A stretch of DNA of 64,000 nt from a virus (IMGVR_UViG_3300028569_000022:1-64000), one strand, 5' to 3'. Counted from the first letter of the stretch, positions 44,886 through 54,615 are shown. Made by a program: numbers and translations. Notes: generated from the sequence alone by a model not told the origin.

Positions 44886-47404
44886 AACAGCGCATTTACA
44901 ACAAATTATACGTAAATAAAAATAGGACCGATGGGTCAGAAAAGGTACTGTTGGGGTATCGATATAATGAGCGAGAGATCGTATTCAAAAAAGACCAAGA
45001 AACGTTTTTTCACGTTCCAGTATATGCTACGCCAATCCGCTTATCAGAGTCTAGCTTAATAACCAACGGAGCAACTGCTGGGACATTTCCTGCTGCTTCT
45101 GATAGAATTTTTAAAAATCTCAAAAGCTATGGAGATGTTACTCCTTACGGTAATCCGTCATTTAGCATTGAAGGGGGATATACTCCTTATGATAATCCTA
45201 CTGGAGGAGGTCCTGCAAACGGTACGTGGTTTTGCAGTTGGTTAAAATATGATGTAAAAACTGGCCTGGTTGGATGGGTAGATAGATTTTATAATCCAGG
45301 ACGATTTGTTTATGAACAAGCTGAACAAGATTTAAATAAACTTCCTACATATGAGAATCATAACCCAACTTTTGAAGATATTCCTTCAACGTTGGTGTTT
45401 GAACCTCAGGTTCTTTATAAATATTTCCACGTAGGCGATCAAACAGCAGCTGAATTACTAACTTCATTTGAAGGGGTTAGCAGTCAATATCTCGGTCTGC
45501 ATTTAAAAAATTGGGGAAATGAAAATGTAGATGAGTCTACAAATAAAGTCCGCGTTACAGTATCGTCTAAAGCTCCTAATGATACGCTATATTCTCCAGC
45601 TTTAACTAATCCTTTGGTGATGGCACCTTCGATAAATTTTAACCACAACTACAACGTGGTTGCTCAGTCTGAGTGGGCATCTTCATATACTACAGAACAA
45701 GAATTTACTTGGTCGTTTTGGGCTCATTCTGAAAATTGGCAAACAAACGTTAGTACACAATTGTTTGGAAATTATTCTGTAGCAGGAGAAGGAATAGGAA
45801 TTTTTATTGATACTTTAGAATCGTTTCCGTTTATTGTAATACCTGAAACTACGTATGGTAGATTATTGTTTATTAACGAAGGTTTAGAAGGATATTTGGA
45901 TAAGGCTGTGTCGGGTGCACAATCAATTTTAGCTCCACCAAGTTGCTTTGTAATTAATTCTGAACGAGAGTTAATAGTATGTAATAATGACCGAGCTGCT
46001 GGAATTTACAAATTTGATCATACAGGAAACGTATTAAGCACTACAAAAAATTTAAATAACCGTTCTAACTTTTTTGTATTTCCGGGACAATATGAAAAAC
46101 CAAAGCAAGTGCTTTGTGGACCAACTGACTCAATATATATCATTACAAATGAAGGATACTACCATTTTGATAAAAACTTGAATTTCTTGTGGTCTGTACC
46201 AAACAATACGAAAAATGTTGTTGGAGCGTTTAGCTATACGCTATCAGGAGACGCCAAATTTGAGTTGGTTTCGGATGTTTATGATGTGAAATTTATCGAA
46301 TCTGATAAATGGTCTCTAGAGAGAAGAGACGGTTGTCTATATAAAAACGATAAGCGAGTCTATGTGTTTGATGATATAGCCACGACTTTAGCAGTAAGTC
46401 CGGACGACAAATTGTGGGTCGCTCACGGAGAAAATATTATCGATATTATCGATCCAGTAACAATGGAATCATCAACATTTACTGTGGGTACTGTTAAACG
46501 AGCATCTGATGCAATAAAAACCATTACGTTTTTTAAAAAATATATTAGAGAGAAAAATACGACATCGTGGAGCGGTCTTGTATTATACTCCGATGAGCAA
46601 GTATTATACTCATGCGATTTAACTGGATTGGTCAAGAGTAGAGTTAAGTTGATAGATCTACTTGATTACAACCAATTACAACAACAAAAGCAAACTGAAG
46701 AAAATTCGACATTTAATGCATTAGGGGATATGACTGGATATGAGCGAAACCGCACAATAAACTCCACTAATCCTATTGCAAATCAACCGCAGTTAAAACT
46801 AAAAATTTCACATCGAGATGTCTCTAAACTTATTCCTGTATTCGAAACGTCTATATTCTCTACATCGATTACAGACTGGACTTTGAATAGCTGGCAGCAT
46901 TTTTCAGTAATTTTTAAAAATAAAACATTGCAGCTATTTATAAACGCTGAGAAAGTTGGACAAATAGTATTAAAAGGCAATCAACGAATCACAAATATAT
47001 ATCAAAATGCTTTTTTTATAGGAATAGAAGCTGGATATAAATTCGGGTTAAATAAAGAGATTGGATATGTATCCGGGATTTTTAACGGGAAGATCAGTGA
47101 TATCAGAGTGTTTAATTATGCTTTTAATCCATATGATTTAAAGGCGTTTATTAATGCAAGTGCGGTTGGTGAGGATTTATTTTGGCAAGTTCCGATGCCG
47201 ATGACTCAATATGTAGAGCAAATAAATCGCTTTTTTAAACACAAGCTTCCTGGAGCAAAATCGCAAATGTTTAACATAAAATTACACGGGACTCAAGTGA
47301 CTGATCCTACTACTCAACGTTTAATAGAAGAAGAAATCAAAGCACTCGTAACCGAACAAAAACCTGCATATACTGATTTATTAAATTTTCAGTGGATAAG
47401 TTAA
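44882..47404 (+). CDS. Adhesin-like structural protein: LamG-type domain interrupted by a propeller-like region
   Basis: 840 residues. An N-terminal ~230-residue region contains WFCSWLKYDVKTG. Around residues 270-300 is the first half of a concanavalin A/LamG-type fold (FTWSFWAHSENWQ). From about 340 to 600 comes an NHL-like region (ERELIVCNNDRAAGIYKFD, KLWVAHGENIIDII). The second LamG half follows near 665-750: NSWQHFSVIFKNKTLQLFIN and GKISDIRVFNYAFNPYD. So the propeller appears inserted inside the sandwich. The C-terminus is a helical segment (TQRLIEEEIKALVTEQ). LamG domains often bind glycans; host binding is an inference. Confidence 0.55.
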   Translation: MKQRIYNKLYVNKNRTDGSEKVLLGYRYNEREIVFKKDQETFFHVPVYATPIRLSESSLITNGATAGTFPAASDRIFKNLKSYGDVTPYGNPSFSIEGGYTPYDNPTGGGPANGTWFCSWLKYDVKTGLVGWVDRFYNPGRFVYEQAEQDLNKLPTYENHNPTFEDIPSTLVFEPQVLYKYFHVGDQTAAELLTSFEGVSSQYLGLHLKNWGNENVDESTNKVRVTVSSKAPNDTLYSPALTNPLVMAPSINFNHNYNVVAQSEWASSYTTEQEFTWSFWAHSENWQTNVSTQLFGNYSVAGEGIGIFIDTLESFPFIVIPETTYGRLLFINEGLEGYLDKAVSGAQSILAPPSCFVINSERELIVCNNDRAAGIYKFDHTGNVLSTTKNLNNRSNFFVFPGQYEKPKQVLCGPTDSIYIITNEGYYHFDKNLNFLWSVPNNTKNVVGAFSYTLSGDAKFELVSDVYDVKFIESDKWSLERRDGCLYKNDKRVYVFDDIATTLAVSPDDKLWVAHGENIIDIIDPVTMESSTFTVGTVKRASDAIKTITFFKKYIREKNTTSWSGLVLYSDEQVLYSCDLTGLVKSRVKLIDLLDYNQLQQQKQTEENSTFNALGDMTGYERNRTINSTNPIANQPQLKLKISHRDVSKLIPVFETSIFSTSITDWTLNSWQHFSVIFKNKTLQLFINAEKVGQIVLKGNQRITNIYQNAFFIGIEAGYKFGLNKEIGYVSGIFNGKISDIRVFNYAFNPYDLKAFINASAVGEDLFWQVPMPMTQYVEQINRFFKHKLPGAKSQMFNIKLHGTQVTDPTTQRLIEEEIKALVTEQKPAYTDLLNFQWIS

Positions 47405-47425
47405 GCATTTACATAATTACTTTAA

Positions 47426-50400
47426 ATGTCTTTAAATCTTTTTTTAAACTATGAGCACACAAACAGTGAAGGGCTTTTTTATAGAGAAGTTAGCACTAGC
47501 TCTTTTACCGTTTTAGCACAAATCAAGTTTGCTGATACGGCTCTACCCATTCCCGCTCGGTATTCCGCAACATACAATCTTAATGACGGAAACGATGAAT
47601 CGTTTAATTTAATTACAGGACAACAATTAACATTTGATAGAACAAACCCTTGCGTTTCTTCTGTTAATGTAACAATTAAAGACGGAGACGGAACGCTGCT
47701 TCACACGTTGAGTTTATCATCTAAGTTCGTGAGTCAATTCCCGACAGTTTCGTTTATTGCGTATCCTCAACATTATATAGATGAAAATGAAGCTGTATTA
47801 AAGACATTGGATGATACTAATTGGTATGCTGATTCTCCTGGTGTTTATTTTTATGGTGAAGGTCATACTGAAACAATTAAGCTTTCTGCAAAAGCAACAA
47901 ATGCTCCATCATCATCAACAACTATTACATGGTTGATAGGTAACAATTTTAGTGATCTGTCAGCAAATTCTCAGATTTCTGCCACAACAATTGGAAATAC
48001 AAACACCGCCACTGTTGAAATATCTTCTGCGAGTGAAAGTAATTTGTTAATACCTATTAGCGTATATGCTACCAATGGTGAGATCGAGCAAGGCGGCCCA
48101 GTGGTCCAATATGATGACACTACTGGTGAAAAATCTTTTTATCCGTTTTTTGCTACTTCTTTAAATACTGACGGCTTACCAGTAAGTGGAGATAGAACTT
48201 GTGGATCTATACGTGTAAAACCATATCCTTCAGATAATTTATATATATTTAATTCTCCTTTCGTATCTAATGAAATTGCTTTACCGTTAAACCGCACTCA
48301 TCAAAAATTTAAAGCATCTATAATAAAAAACTCAAACAGTTCTAAGATTCTTACTTCAACTCTCAGTAGTACTACTTGGGAGATTAAGGAGTTTTCAAAA
48401 ATTGGTGATTGGTCATACAAGACACGTGCACTAAGTGATATTAGTATATATGAGTTTCCGTTAACATATAGTGAAACAGTCGTTGGTGAATCTTTAATGC
48501 CACTTTATGTTCCTCTAGGAGAAAAGACTACTGTTACGTTAGCGGTTTCATCAGCTTCTAGAATAGAATTTATATATCCCCCAGGTGATTGGATTCCACG
48601 CAATGCTCACATCGAACAGCACCAAGCAATAACTCAAATACTACCTATTCCGTTTGCTGAATTATTCATATCAAATTATTTTGTTGAAAAATCAACGGAA
48701 CTTGTAATTAACAGTATTAGAATTTATGCTGATGTTGTATTGGAATTGAGTTCAATCTCTCTGAGGACTGACGACAATAACAAAAAATATGTGATTGATC
48801 CAGAAATGTTAGAATTTCCGCAAAGCATTTCTTTTACAAAGCTGGGGAAACGTACCATTTTTGTTGAAATGACATTTCTAAATACAAATACAAACGAATT
48901 ACAAGTAATTGAAAATTCGTTTGAGGGTATTGTTGATGTAGTAGAATCTATCAATACGATATTCACAGAGGAAAGTCCTCAAGAATACAGAACGGAAAGC
49001 TCGCCGGTAACCTTTTCTTATGCATCTTCAGCAGTTCCTCTGATTGCACCAAATGACTGGACAATTGCAGACAACGTGAATTGCATAATTTCGGAAATTT
49101 ACAATTTAATTGAAAGCGTATTTAATCACACGACTGTATATACTAAGAATGACGTGTTTCTGGGGTGGTTGGGTAGTGATAAGTATGCTTGGAGTGATCT
49201 ACAGTGTTTTTCGAACATAATTACTACTACTCAGTGGTCAAAGTATGTCACTGAAGCAACTATTGATCAACCAGAACCCGAACAATTAGTATGGAATGAC
49301 AATACATGCATAAATTCTGTGGTTGATCCGTTCTGTATTCAGAAATATTGTATAGAGTGGAAATGGTCATCACGAACCAGAAAAAAATCCGATTTATTTG
49401 TAACGTGGCGTTCTGCGTTGTCTGGTGAATCATACAATAAAAAATGGAAATATGAGCCCTGTGAATTGAATCAAATCACACTAACATGCCCAATTGGTAA
49501 ATGGCATACATCAACGTTAGATAAAGCATTGTTCCCAAAGCCTTTTTGTAGTGCAACACCTGAATGTTCAATCATTAGCTTTGCTGTAACAAATCAAGGA
49601 AAATATGTGATTGCAAGAGAAACGGAAGTTCTCGTACTAGATAATGCAGATGTTCCTGTAACACTAGCAAAACACACTTTTGCAGATGAGATTTTTGTAT
49701 TTTCTAAAATAGTGAAAATGGAACTGAGCAGAGAGAGTTTGCTGTATGTATTGGATTCAGGTATTCCGAGAGTATCAGTACTTAGTATAAGACCGAATGA
49801 CGCTATTTTGTTGTCAGAATCTTGGGGAAAGCTTGGATCAGCTTCTAATCCATACGGATTTAAAAATCCACAAGATCTACACATAACAGATGATCTAGAG
49901 ATCATAATTGCTGATACTGGAAACAAGTGTATCAAAACATATACTTCTTCAGGAAAGCATAAAGACACATTTATCGATGAGCGGTTTCAAATAAATCCCC
50001 CTTTAAGTATTGCGACTGATAGCCGAGGCGAATTACATGTTTTAATCCAAGACCGAGTATTGGTATATGACTCAGACAATATATTTGTTCGAGAGTATTT
50101 ACTGTCGTCTGATGTTCAAAATCCTAAAAAACTTGTATTTTCTAATAACAGAGAAATTTGTTATATTACCCATGATGTTGGAGTAATAAAATATTTTAGA
50201 AACGGTGTATTATTTGGAAATTTAATTAAAGATTTAGTTTGTAATAATGAGGAGATGCTAACTGGGTTTAATGATGTTATTCACGATATTGAAAATAATG
50301 TATACGTTTCTGTTAAAGACAAAGTATTGAAATATGCAGATAGAATGGAAGTTGTTCATAAATCTTCACTCAATACAGAACTGTACTGGAGTCTGTCTGA

Positions 50401-50671
50401 CGTATTAATAGATAAAAACGAATATATTCAGCCGGCAACATATATGAAATCGTTTCATAAACTTTGGGATAATACTGAATTATTAAGAAATTCTTTGAGT
50501 TTCTCTGGAATAACTGAAGCAACTGAGCTAGGTACAGCAACATTCATGAAAGAAGATCTAGTTATTGGACAGAATGAGTTAGTTGTTAATTCAGTTATAA
50601 ATAGATTGTCTACTCAGATGTGGACAAACTTGAAAACATTAGTGTCTTATGTTTTACCAAAATCGAGTTAA
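47426..50671 (+). CDS. Large adhesin-like structural protein with C-terminal NHL repeats
   Basis: 1081 residues. The N-terminal ~550 residues are Ig/PKD-like beta domains (ATYNLNDGNDESFN; ITWLIGNNFSDLSANSQ). A Trp- and Cys-rich middle (~570-690) contains WSDLQCF, LVWNDNTC and VTWRSALSG, similar to repeats in the protein at 42666. The C-terminal third has NHL repeats, for instance FKNPQDLHITDDLEIIIADT followed by NKCIKTYTSSGKHKDTF. NHL propellers mediate protein or RNA binding; here a surface role is more likely given the context. It is the last of four collinear genes; no clear terminator follows. Confidence 0.5.
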   Translation: MSLNLFLNYEHTNSEGLFYREVSTSSFTVLAQIKFADTALPIPARYSATYNLNDGNDESFNLITGQQLTFDRTNPCVSSVNVTIKDGDGTLLHTLSLSSKFVSQFPTVSFIAYPQHYIDENEAVLKTLDDTNWYADSPGVYFYGEGHTETIKLSAKATNAPSSSTTITWLIGNNFSDLSANSQISATTIGNTNTATVEISSASESNLLIPISVYATNGEIEQGGPVVQYDDTTGEKSFYPFFATSLNTDGLPVSGDRTCGSIRVKPYPSDNLYIFNSPFVSNEIALPLNRTHQKFKASIIKNSNSSKILTSTLSSTTWEIKEFSKIGDWSYKTRALSDISIYEFPLTYSETVVGESLMPLYVPLGEKTTVTLAVSSASRIEFIYPPGDWIPRNAHIEQHQAITQILPIPFAELFISNYFVEKSTELVINSIRIYADVVLELSSISLRTDDNNKKYVIDPEMLEFPQSISFTKLGKRTIFVEMTFLNTNTNELQVIENSFEGIVDVVESINTIFTEESPQEYRTESSPVTFSYASSAVPLIAPNDWTIADNVNCIISEIYNLIESVFNHTTVYTKNDVFLGWLGSDKYAWSDLQCFSNIITTTQWSKYVTEATIDQPEPEQLVWNDNTCINSVVDPFCIQKYCIEWKWSSRTRKKSDLFVTWRSALSGESYNKKWKYEPCELNQITLTCPIGKWHTSTLDKALFPKPFCSATPECSIISFAVTNQGKYVIARETEVLVLDNADVPVTLAKHTFADEIFVFSKIVKMELSRESLLYVLDSGIPRVSVLSIRPNDAILLSESWGKLGSASNPYGFKNPQDLHITDDLEIIIADTGNKCIKTYTSSGKHKDTFIDERFQINPPLSIATDSRGELHVLIQDRVLVYDSDNIFVREYLLSSDVQNPKKLVFSNNREICYITHDVGVIKYFRNGVLFGNLIKDLVCNNEEMLTGFNDVIHDIENNVYVSVKDKVLKYADRMEVVHKSSLNTELYWSLSDVLIDKNEYIQPATYMKSFHKLWDNTELLRNSLSFSGITEATELGTATFMKEDLVIGQNELVVNSVINRLSTQMWTNLKTLVSYVLPKSS

Positions 50672-50705
50672 ACTCTCTTATATGGTAGAAAAAAACCGAA
50701 AATTA

Positions 50706-50713
50706 GATAAATA
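50706..50713 (+). promoter_or_regulatory. T4-type late promoter, GATAAATA
   Basis: It ends 8 nt before the ATG at 50722. Confidence 0.6.
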
Positions 50714-50721
50714 AAATTAAC

Positions 50722-51708
50722 ATGAAAAATCCGTTGTCGTCACTATACGAACAAATACTCATTTCTGAAGCTCAGAATAAACAAGATTTAACGAATCCTT
50801 CGCAGAGTGAAGTAGGTTCGCTCAAACAAAACCAAGATGCATTTGGTTCAAAACCTCAGGTGGTAAGTGGACCGGAAAAAGCCTCTATAGCAAAAGGACC
50901 ATCATACAAAATTTCAACCAGTTCTGAAACAGCAACTCAATATTCCAAAGAAGGAAAATTTAAGGGAAGTGCTCCAGCTAAACCTAAGTCTTCTGACGAG
51001 CCAGAAGAGACTGAGACCCCAGAAAGTGCGTTTCCAGAAGGGGATGACGAAGAAAAATCTAAGGAAGATTCAAAAAAAGAAAAAAACTCAGAATCATCTG
51101 AAGAAAAATACACCAAGAAGAATAAATATATTAGACAACACGAAAATTTTACTATGAGCGCATTTGAAACACTATTTAAAAAAACCCTTATCGAAGAACT
51201 AGAGAATGAAGACGAAGCTACACTTGCTTCTGCACCTGAAGGTGACTTATCTGATGATGTAATGTCTGACGATGAGCCTCTTGAAGACGAATCTTCCGAA
51301 GAAGAGTCTGAAGAGTCTGAGGCTGATTTAGTTTCTGATCTGAGAGAATTACAATCAAAGCTTGATTCGATCCTATCTAAACTCGAAGGCCTTGAAGAAG
51401 AGGAAGAAGATTCTGATGAAGAAAATTCAGACGAAGAATATTCAGACGAAGACTTTGATACAGAGTTCTCTACAGAAGAAGAGCCTTCCGTTACTAAAGA
51501 GTCAGTCGACAAGCCAAAGGCCCTTTCCGATTCAAAAGGAAAACAATTAACAAGCAAAAAAAATAAGGTTGGAAAACTTGCTCCAAAAGGTGGTAAAGCA
51601 TATGTTGGAAAATTCAAAAATAACCCCAACCCAAAAAATCTTTCCACAAAAGTATCTAAATCAGCAGAAGTAAAATCCACTGTCAAAAAAGGTGATTTTC
51701 TTAAATAA
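50722..51708 (+). CDS. Highly acidic protein, scaffold / prohead-core candidate
   Basis: 328 residues, mostly disordered by appearance. The centre is a very acidic Glu/Asp/Ser region with a coiled coil (ADLVSDLRELQSKLDSILSK). The tail is basic and Gly/Lys-rich (KKNKVGKLAPKGGKAYVGKF). Two similar short helices, PLSSLYEQILISEAQ at the N-terminus and SAFETLFKKTLIEELE near residue 150, may be duplicated docking peptides. T4 prohead core proteins such as gp67 and gp68 are acidic and cleaved during maturation, which makes scaffold a candidate role; I cannot show homology. It is flanked by a late promoter and a strong terminator. Confidence 0.5.
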   Translation: MKNPLSSLYEQILISEAQNKQDLTNPSQSEVGSLKQNQDAFGSKPQVVSGPEKASIAKGPSYKISTSSETATQYSKEGKFKGSAPAKPKSSDEPEETETPESAFPEGDDEEKSKEDSKKEKNSESSEEKYTKKNKYIRQHENFTMSAFETLFKKTLIEELENEDEATLASAPEGDLSDDVMSDDEPLEDESSEEESEESEADLVSDLRELQSKLDSILSKLEGLEEEEEDSDEENSDEEYSDEDFDTEFSTEEEPSVTKESVDKPKALSDSKGKQLTSKKNKVGKLAPKGGKAYVGKFKNNPNPKNLSTKVSKSAEVKSTVKKGDFLK

Positions 51709-51734
51709 TTTAGAATAACGTTATTTATAAGTTT

Positions 51735-51767
51735 AAAAAGCCTCGGAGTTTCCGAGGCTTTTTTTTT
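51735..51767 (+). terminator. Rho-independent terminator after the acidic protein
   Basis: GC-rich stem agcctcgga/tccgaggct with a 3-nt loop followed by about nine T. Confidence 0.93.
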
Positions 51768-51774
51768 GGTTTTT

Positions 51775-51782
51775 AATAAATA
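51775..51782 (+). promoter_or_regulatory. T4-type late promoter, AATAAATA
   Basis: It lies between the terminator and the ATG at 51788, ending exactly 5 nt before the start codon. The terminator T-run leaves no room for an upstream leader. Confidence 0.65.
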
Positions 51783-51787
51783 AAGAT

Positions 51788-52279
51788 ATGGAAAAAAAAT
51801 CCGAACTAAAGCTTAGAGATTATCTGACTTTAGGTAAACCTACAATTTCTCCGGACAGTTTGGATCCGAATGTCTTTTATTTTCCTGAAACAGGAGAGCC
51901 TCCAATATTACATGCGCGAATTAATGCTCAGATTATAAACGATCTGGAGTTTTTTTGCGGGGAGCAACAACAGAGAATCGAGAAATACGTATTGGTTGGT
52001 GATGCATTAATTCCTGGAAACAAAGACCGAACAAAACCCTTAAAAGTATTAATAATTCTCAATAAAACAATAATGGATTTGGATATCGAAGGAATGCTCT
52101 CTGAAGTGATTTTAAAAACACTTAACAATATAAGTGGAAGGTTAGCTTCTGGTACGTTACGACCAATTATATACATACCAACAGTAAGAAATATCAAAGA
52201 TCATCCTGAATATAAAGCAGTTTATGATATTGCTATACACAAATGGATTAAGTTACCTTCAGGGTTAAAACATGCTTAA
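51788..52279 (+). CDS. Hypothetical head/neck-region protein
   Basis: 163 residues, soluble, alternating alpha/beta. The centre, RIEKYVLVGDALIPGNKDRT followed by KPLKVLIILNKTI, faintly recalls a nucleotidyltransferase core, but the second Asp pair is not clear, so I do not assign that function. The C-terminus is IYIPTVRNIKDHPEYKAVY. It overlaps the next gene, the gp14-like neck protein, by 8 bases and is probably expressed with it. Confidence 0.5.
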   Translation: MEKKSELKLRDYLTLGKPTISPDSLDPNVFYFPETGEPPILHARINAQIINDLEFFCGEQQQRIEKYVLVGDALIPGNKDRTKPLKVLIILNKTIMDLDIEGMLSEVILKTLNNISGRLASGTLRPIIYIPTVRNIKDHPEYKAVYDIAIHKWIKLPSGLKHA

Positions 52280-53273
52280 AGTAACTACAGATAAAGTTCG
52301 TTATTTAAATAAAAATAACAACGCAAATGAGAGAGAAAACTACTCAAAATGGTGGAAAGAACAAATAGAGCATTATGGCACTACTGTTGACTACTATTCT
52401 AATGGATATGGATTGACTGCACACAACTTTGTTTATGGTGAAGATCCAACTTCTTTATTTATAAAAACTCCTGAAGTGGTAATGTTGACAGACATTACAA
52501 ACGATTCTTTGATGTTGTCTAAGTTTGGTATCATGGCTGATTGTGATATGACTGCTGTTATACACATTTCTTCATACTATGAACAGTTTGGTTGTGGTTC
52601 TGAACCAAAAGCTGGAGATCTAATAAGACTAACCGAATACGGAGCAGATCGTCCTGGCGGAAGAAGTGCTCCTGTATACGAAATAACTGAGAGAGATGAT
52701 GAGTATTTGCAAATGACCAATGCTTTAATCGGTCATTATGTGTGGTATTTAAAGTGTAAACGGTATGAATATTCATACGAGCCTGGTGTCGATGTCGGTC
52801 CTAATAACAAGCAAGTCAGCGATGGCGGAGATTATGGAAGACTTGCAGGAGGAGAGAATCCTGAAGAACTATTCCAACCGTATCCAGATTCCGTTCAAAA
52901 CTCAGCAAAGTGTATATATGATTACTATGATAAAGATAACGCGTTTTTAGACAGAAACTTGAATCACTACGTTGAACCAAACCCTCCTTCCTGTCCAACT
53001 GACTTGACAGTTACTTCACTCAGCGCAGTTCCTGGCCCATACTCTTCGACTCAGACAGTGTCAGAAGAAAGTTTTAGGTCATTGTTAGATTTAGCTAAAG
53101 CAGCAGTAAAAATTACGCCAGATATAGTGGTTGCACCAAATACATATACAGACCCACTAAGTACGAATACCTTTACGGCATCAACGTCGTCAAAACCTGA
53201 AGACACAATATTGTTTGCCATTGAAAATAGTAGCTTGCTAAACTTAAATACAATAGATGGAGGTTTTATATAA
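52272..53273 (+). CDS. gp14: Neck protein gp14-like
   Basis: 333 residues (T4 gp14 has 256). Residues ~35-165 match the T4 layout: VDYYSNGYGLTAHNFVYGED, LSKFGIMADCDMTAVIHIS, SEPKAGDLIRL and VYEITERDDEYLQMTNAL, parallel to FGEDLKNKF, KSFFSNFGMQVQDEVTLSI and KEPKEGDLIYF of T4. Gp14 joins gp13 to close the packaged head and take the tail. The C-terminal extension after residue ~255 ends in NLNTIDGGFI and shares its final pattern with the next protein. Its stop overlaps the next ATG by one base (TAATG). No gp13-like gene is visible in the window. Confidence 0.7.
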   Translation: MLKVTTDKVRYLNKNNNANERENYSKWWKEQIEHYGTTVDYYSNGYGLTAHNFVYGEDPTSLFIKTPEVVMLTDITNDSLMLSKFGIMADCDMTAVIHISSYYEQFGCGSEPKAGDLIRLTEYGADRPGGRSAPVYEITERDDEYLQMTNALIGHYVWYLKCKRYEYSYEPGVDVGPNNKQVSDGGDYGRLAGGENPEELFQPYPDSVQNSAKCIYDYYDKDNAFLDRNLNHYVEPNPPSCPTDLTVTSLSAVPGPYSSTQTVSEESFRSLLDLAKAAVKITPDIVVAPNTYTDPLSTNTFTASTSSKPEDTILFAIENSSLLNLNTIDGGFI

Positions 53274-53614
53274 TGGCTGAAAATAAGTCGTCTGTTTATG
53301 GATATTACGGTGGAGCAACAGAGGAAAACCACTATGTCCCTCCAGAAAGTCAAGAGTTTATTCCCCAACCTCCTCGAGTCGCCTTTACGGAAGCTGATAG
53401 AGCTTTAGTTCAACAACTCGTAGATCAAACCAAATTTTACGCAGAAAATGCTCCAGATATTTTATTGAGAACGCTTACTTCACGTGTCCCAAATAGTGGA
53501 GATAATATCGATACGTTTATGTTGTCTACGTCTGCTAATCCAGAAGATATGATTGTATATACATCAGATGTAAACGACGTGAATTTAAATCGTATAGACG
53601 GAGGATTCTTTTAA
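53273..53614 (+). CDS. Small protein sharing the C-terminal tail of the neck protein
   Basis: 113 residues. The N-terminal ~35 residues are Tyr/Pro-rich (VYGYYGGATEENHYVPPES). The C-terminal ~75 residues are similar to the end of the gp14-like protein: both have a helical 'L-x-x-L-x-x-x-A/T-K' stretch, 'S-T-S-(A/S)-x-P-E-D-x-I' and a terminal 'L-N-x-I-D-G-G-F'. It is translationally coupled to that gene, so it is probably a duplicated and truncated tail that acts in the same neck complex. No known family. Confidence 0.6.
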   Translation: MAENKSSVYGYYGGATEENHYVPPESQEFIPQPPRVAFTEADRALVQQLVDQTKFYAENAPDILLRTLTSRVPNSGDNIDTFMLSTSANPEDMIVYTSDVNDVNLNRIDGGFF

Positions 53615-53679
53615 TTATTATGAATGCCTCTGTGCAACCTCTATTCTACCACGCGTAAAATCCCAATTCAAATAACATC

Positions 53680-54546
53680 ATGGCATTTAAAGCTAAGACA
53701 TGTAATGATACAATACAGCTCTTTTGCAAAGGAGGCAATCATGGGTTTTTTTCTAATTGTTCTTTTGTACTAAAGTCAATATTAAACTTTGTTGACACAA
53801 ACAAAAAATTGCCAAGTTATTTAGACGGATTGGCTCTATTTCCAGTATACAAACATAACCCCCAGAACCTTAACGAAGACTTAATGAAGGCATGTTTCGA
53901 ACAAAAGTGTATATCAAACATTCAAATTGATAGTGTTTCGAAAGGCGGCTGTTATTTTTATCAGAGAGCTCATCAAGCTCAATATAAAAAACTCAACTTA
54001 AGTGAACTTAGCTTATATATTGACGCATACCTTACTCCTAGCGCTACTATAAAAGAGATTATCAACACAATTGAAAAAACCTATTTAATAGACTACGAAA
54101 ACACATGCACAGTATATTATAGAGGAACCGACAAGAGAACTGAAGCTGGACTGGCTAGCTACGAAGAGTTTTTTGATAAAGCTGACGAGATCTCACAAAA
54201 AAATCCAAATATACGATTTTTTATACAAACTGATGAGTTGGAGTTTGCATTAGCATTTAAGCAAAGGTTTAATAACAGTTTTTCCATCAACGAACTTGCT
54301 ATGATATCTCGTGAGAACAACCTGGGTCCTCATTTTTCCTTATTGCAATCAGAAAGAACCACGCATGCTTATTGGTTTTTGGCTGCTGTTATTATTATGT
54401 CAAAAACAAAACACATAATAACAGCTACTGGAAATGCTGCTCTCTGGGTAGTTCTTTACAGAGGAAACTACAAAAATGTTCATCAGTATTTACGCCGAAT
54501 TAATCGCTTTACTCAAGAGACAGTACAAAATTTTGGCTGGATTTAA
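53680..54546 (+). CDS. Putative fucosyltransferase-like glycosyltransferase
   Basis: 288 residues. The segment CTVYYRGTDKRTEAG resembles the HxRRxDK donor-binding motif of alpha-1,2/1,6 and O-fucosyltransferases (with Y-R-G-T-D-K here). It is followed by the usual FFIQTDELEFALAFKQRF and, near the end, TATGNAALWVVLYRG (compare 'SN-x-x-x' loops in the same families). Such GT-B enzymes move fucose from GDP-fucose to a glycan. The acceptor is unknown. A TTCAAATA element ends 5 nt before its ATG. The family is assigned on motifs only. Confidence 0.5.
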   Translation: MAFKAKTCNDTIQLFCKGGNHGFFSNCSFVLKSILNFVDTNKKLPSYLDGLALFPVYKHNPQNLNEDLMKACFEQKCISNIQIDSVSKGGCYFYQRAHQAQYKKLNLSELSLYIDAYLTPSATIKEIINTIEKTYLIDYENTCTVYYRGTDKRTEAGLASYEEFFDKADEISQKNPNIRFFIQTDELEFALAFKQRFNNSFSINELAMISRENNLGPHFSLLQSERTTHAYWFLAAVIIMSKTKHIITATGNAALWVVLYRGNYKNVHQYLRRINRFTQETVQNFGWI

Positions 54547-54615
54547 ACGATCATTTGTAGCGTCTCTTTGTATTGTTTGACGCTTGTTACATTATTAAAT
54601 TGAAACTGCTATAAT

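Noticed and set aside
50937-51686. Long Ser-rich minus-strand frame opposite the acidic protein
   Set aside because: It is the mirror of Glu/Asp/Ser-rich codons; composition is low-complexity and no start context or motif supports it.
51788-52279. Nucleotidyltransferase assignment
   Set aside because: Only one of the required motif elements (VGDALIPGNKDRT) is vaguely similar; the acidic metal site is not evident.
54559-54584. Terminator between convergent genes (agcgtc/gacgct)
   Set aside because: Six-bp stem with a 14-nt loop and no T-run; too weak to call.
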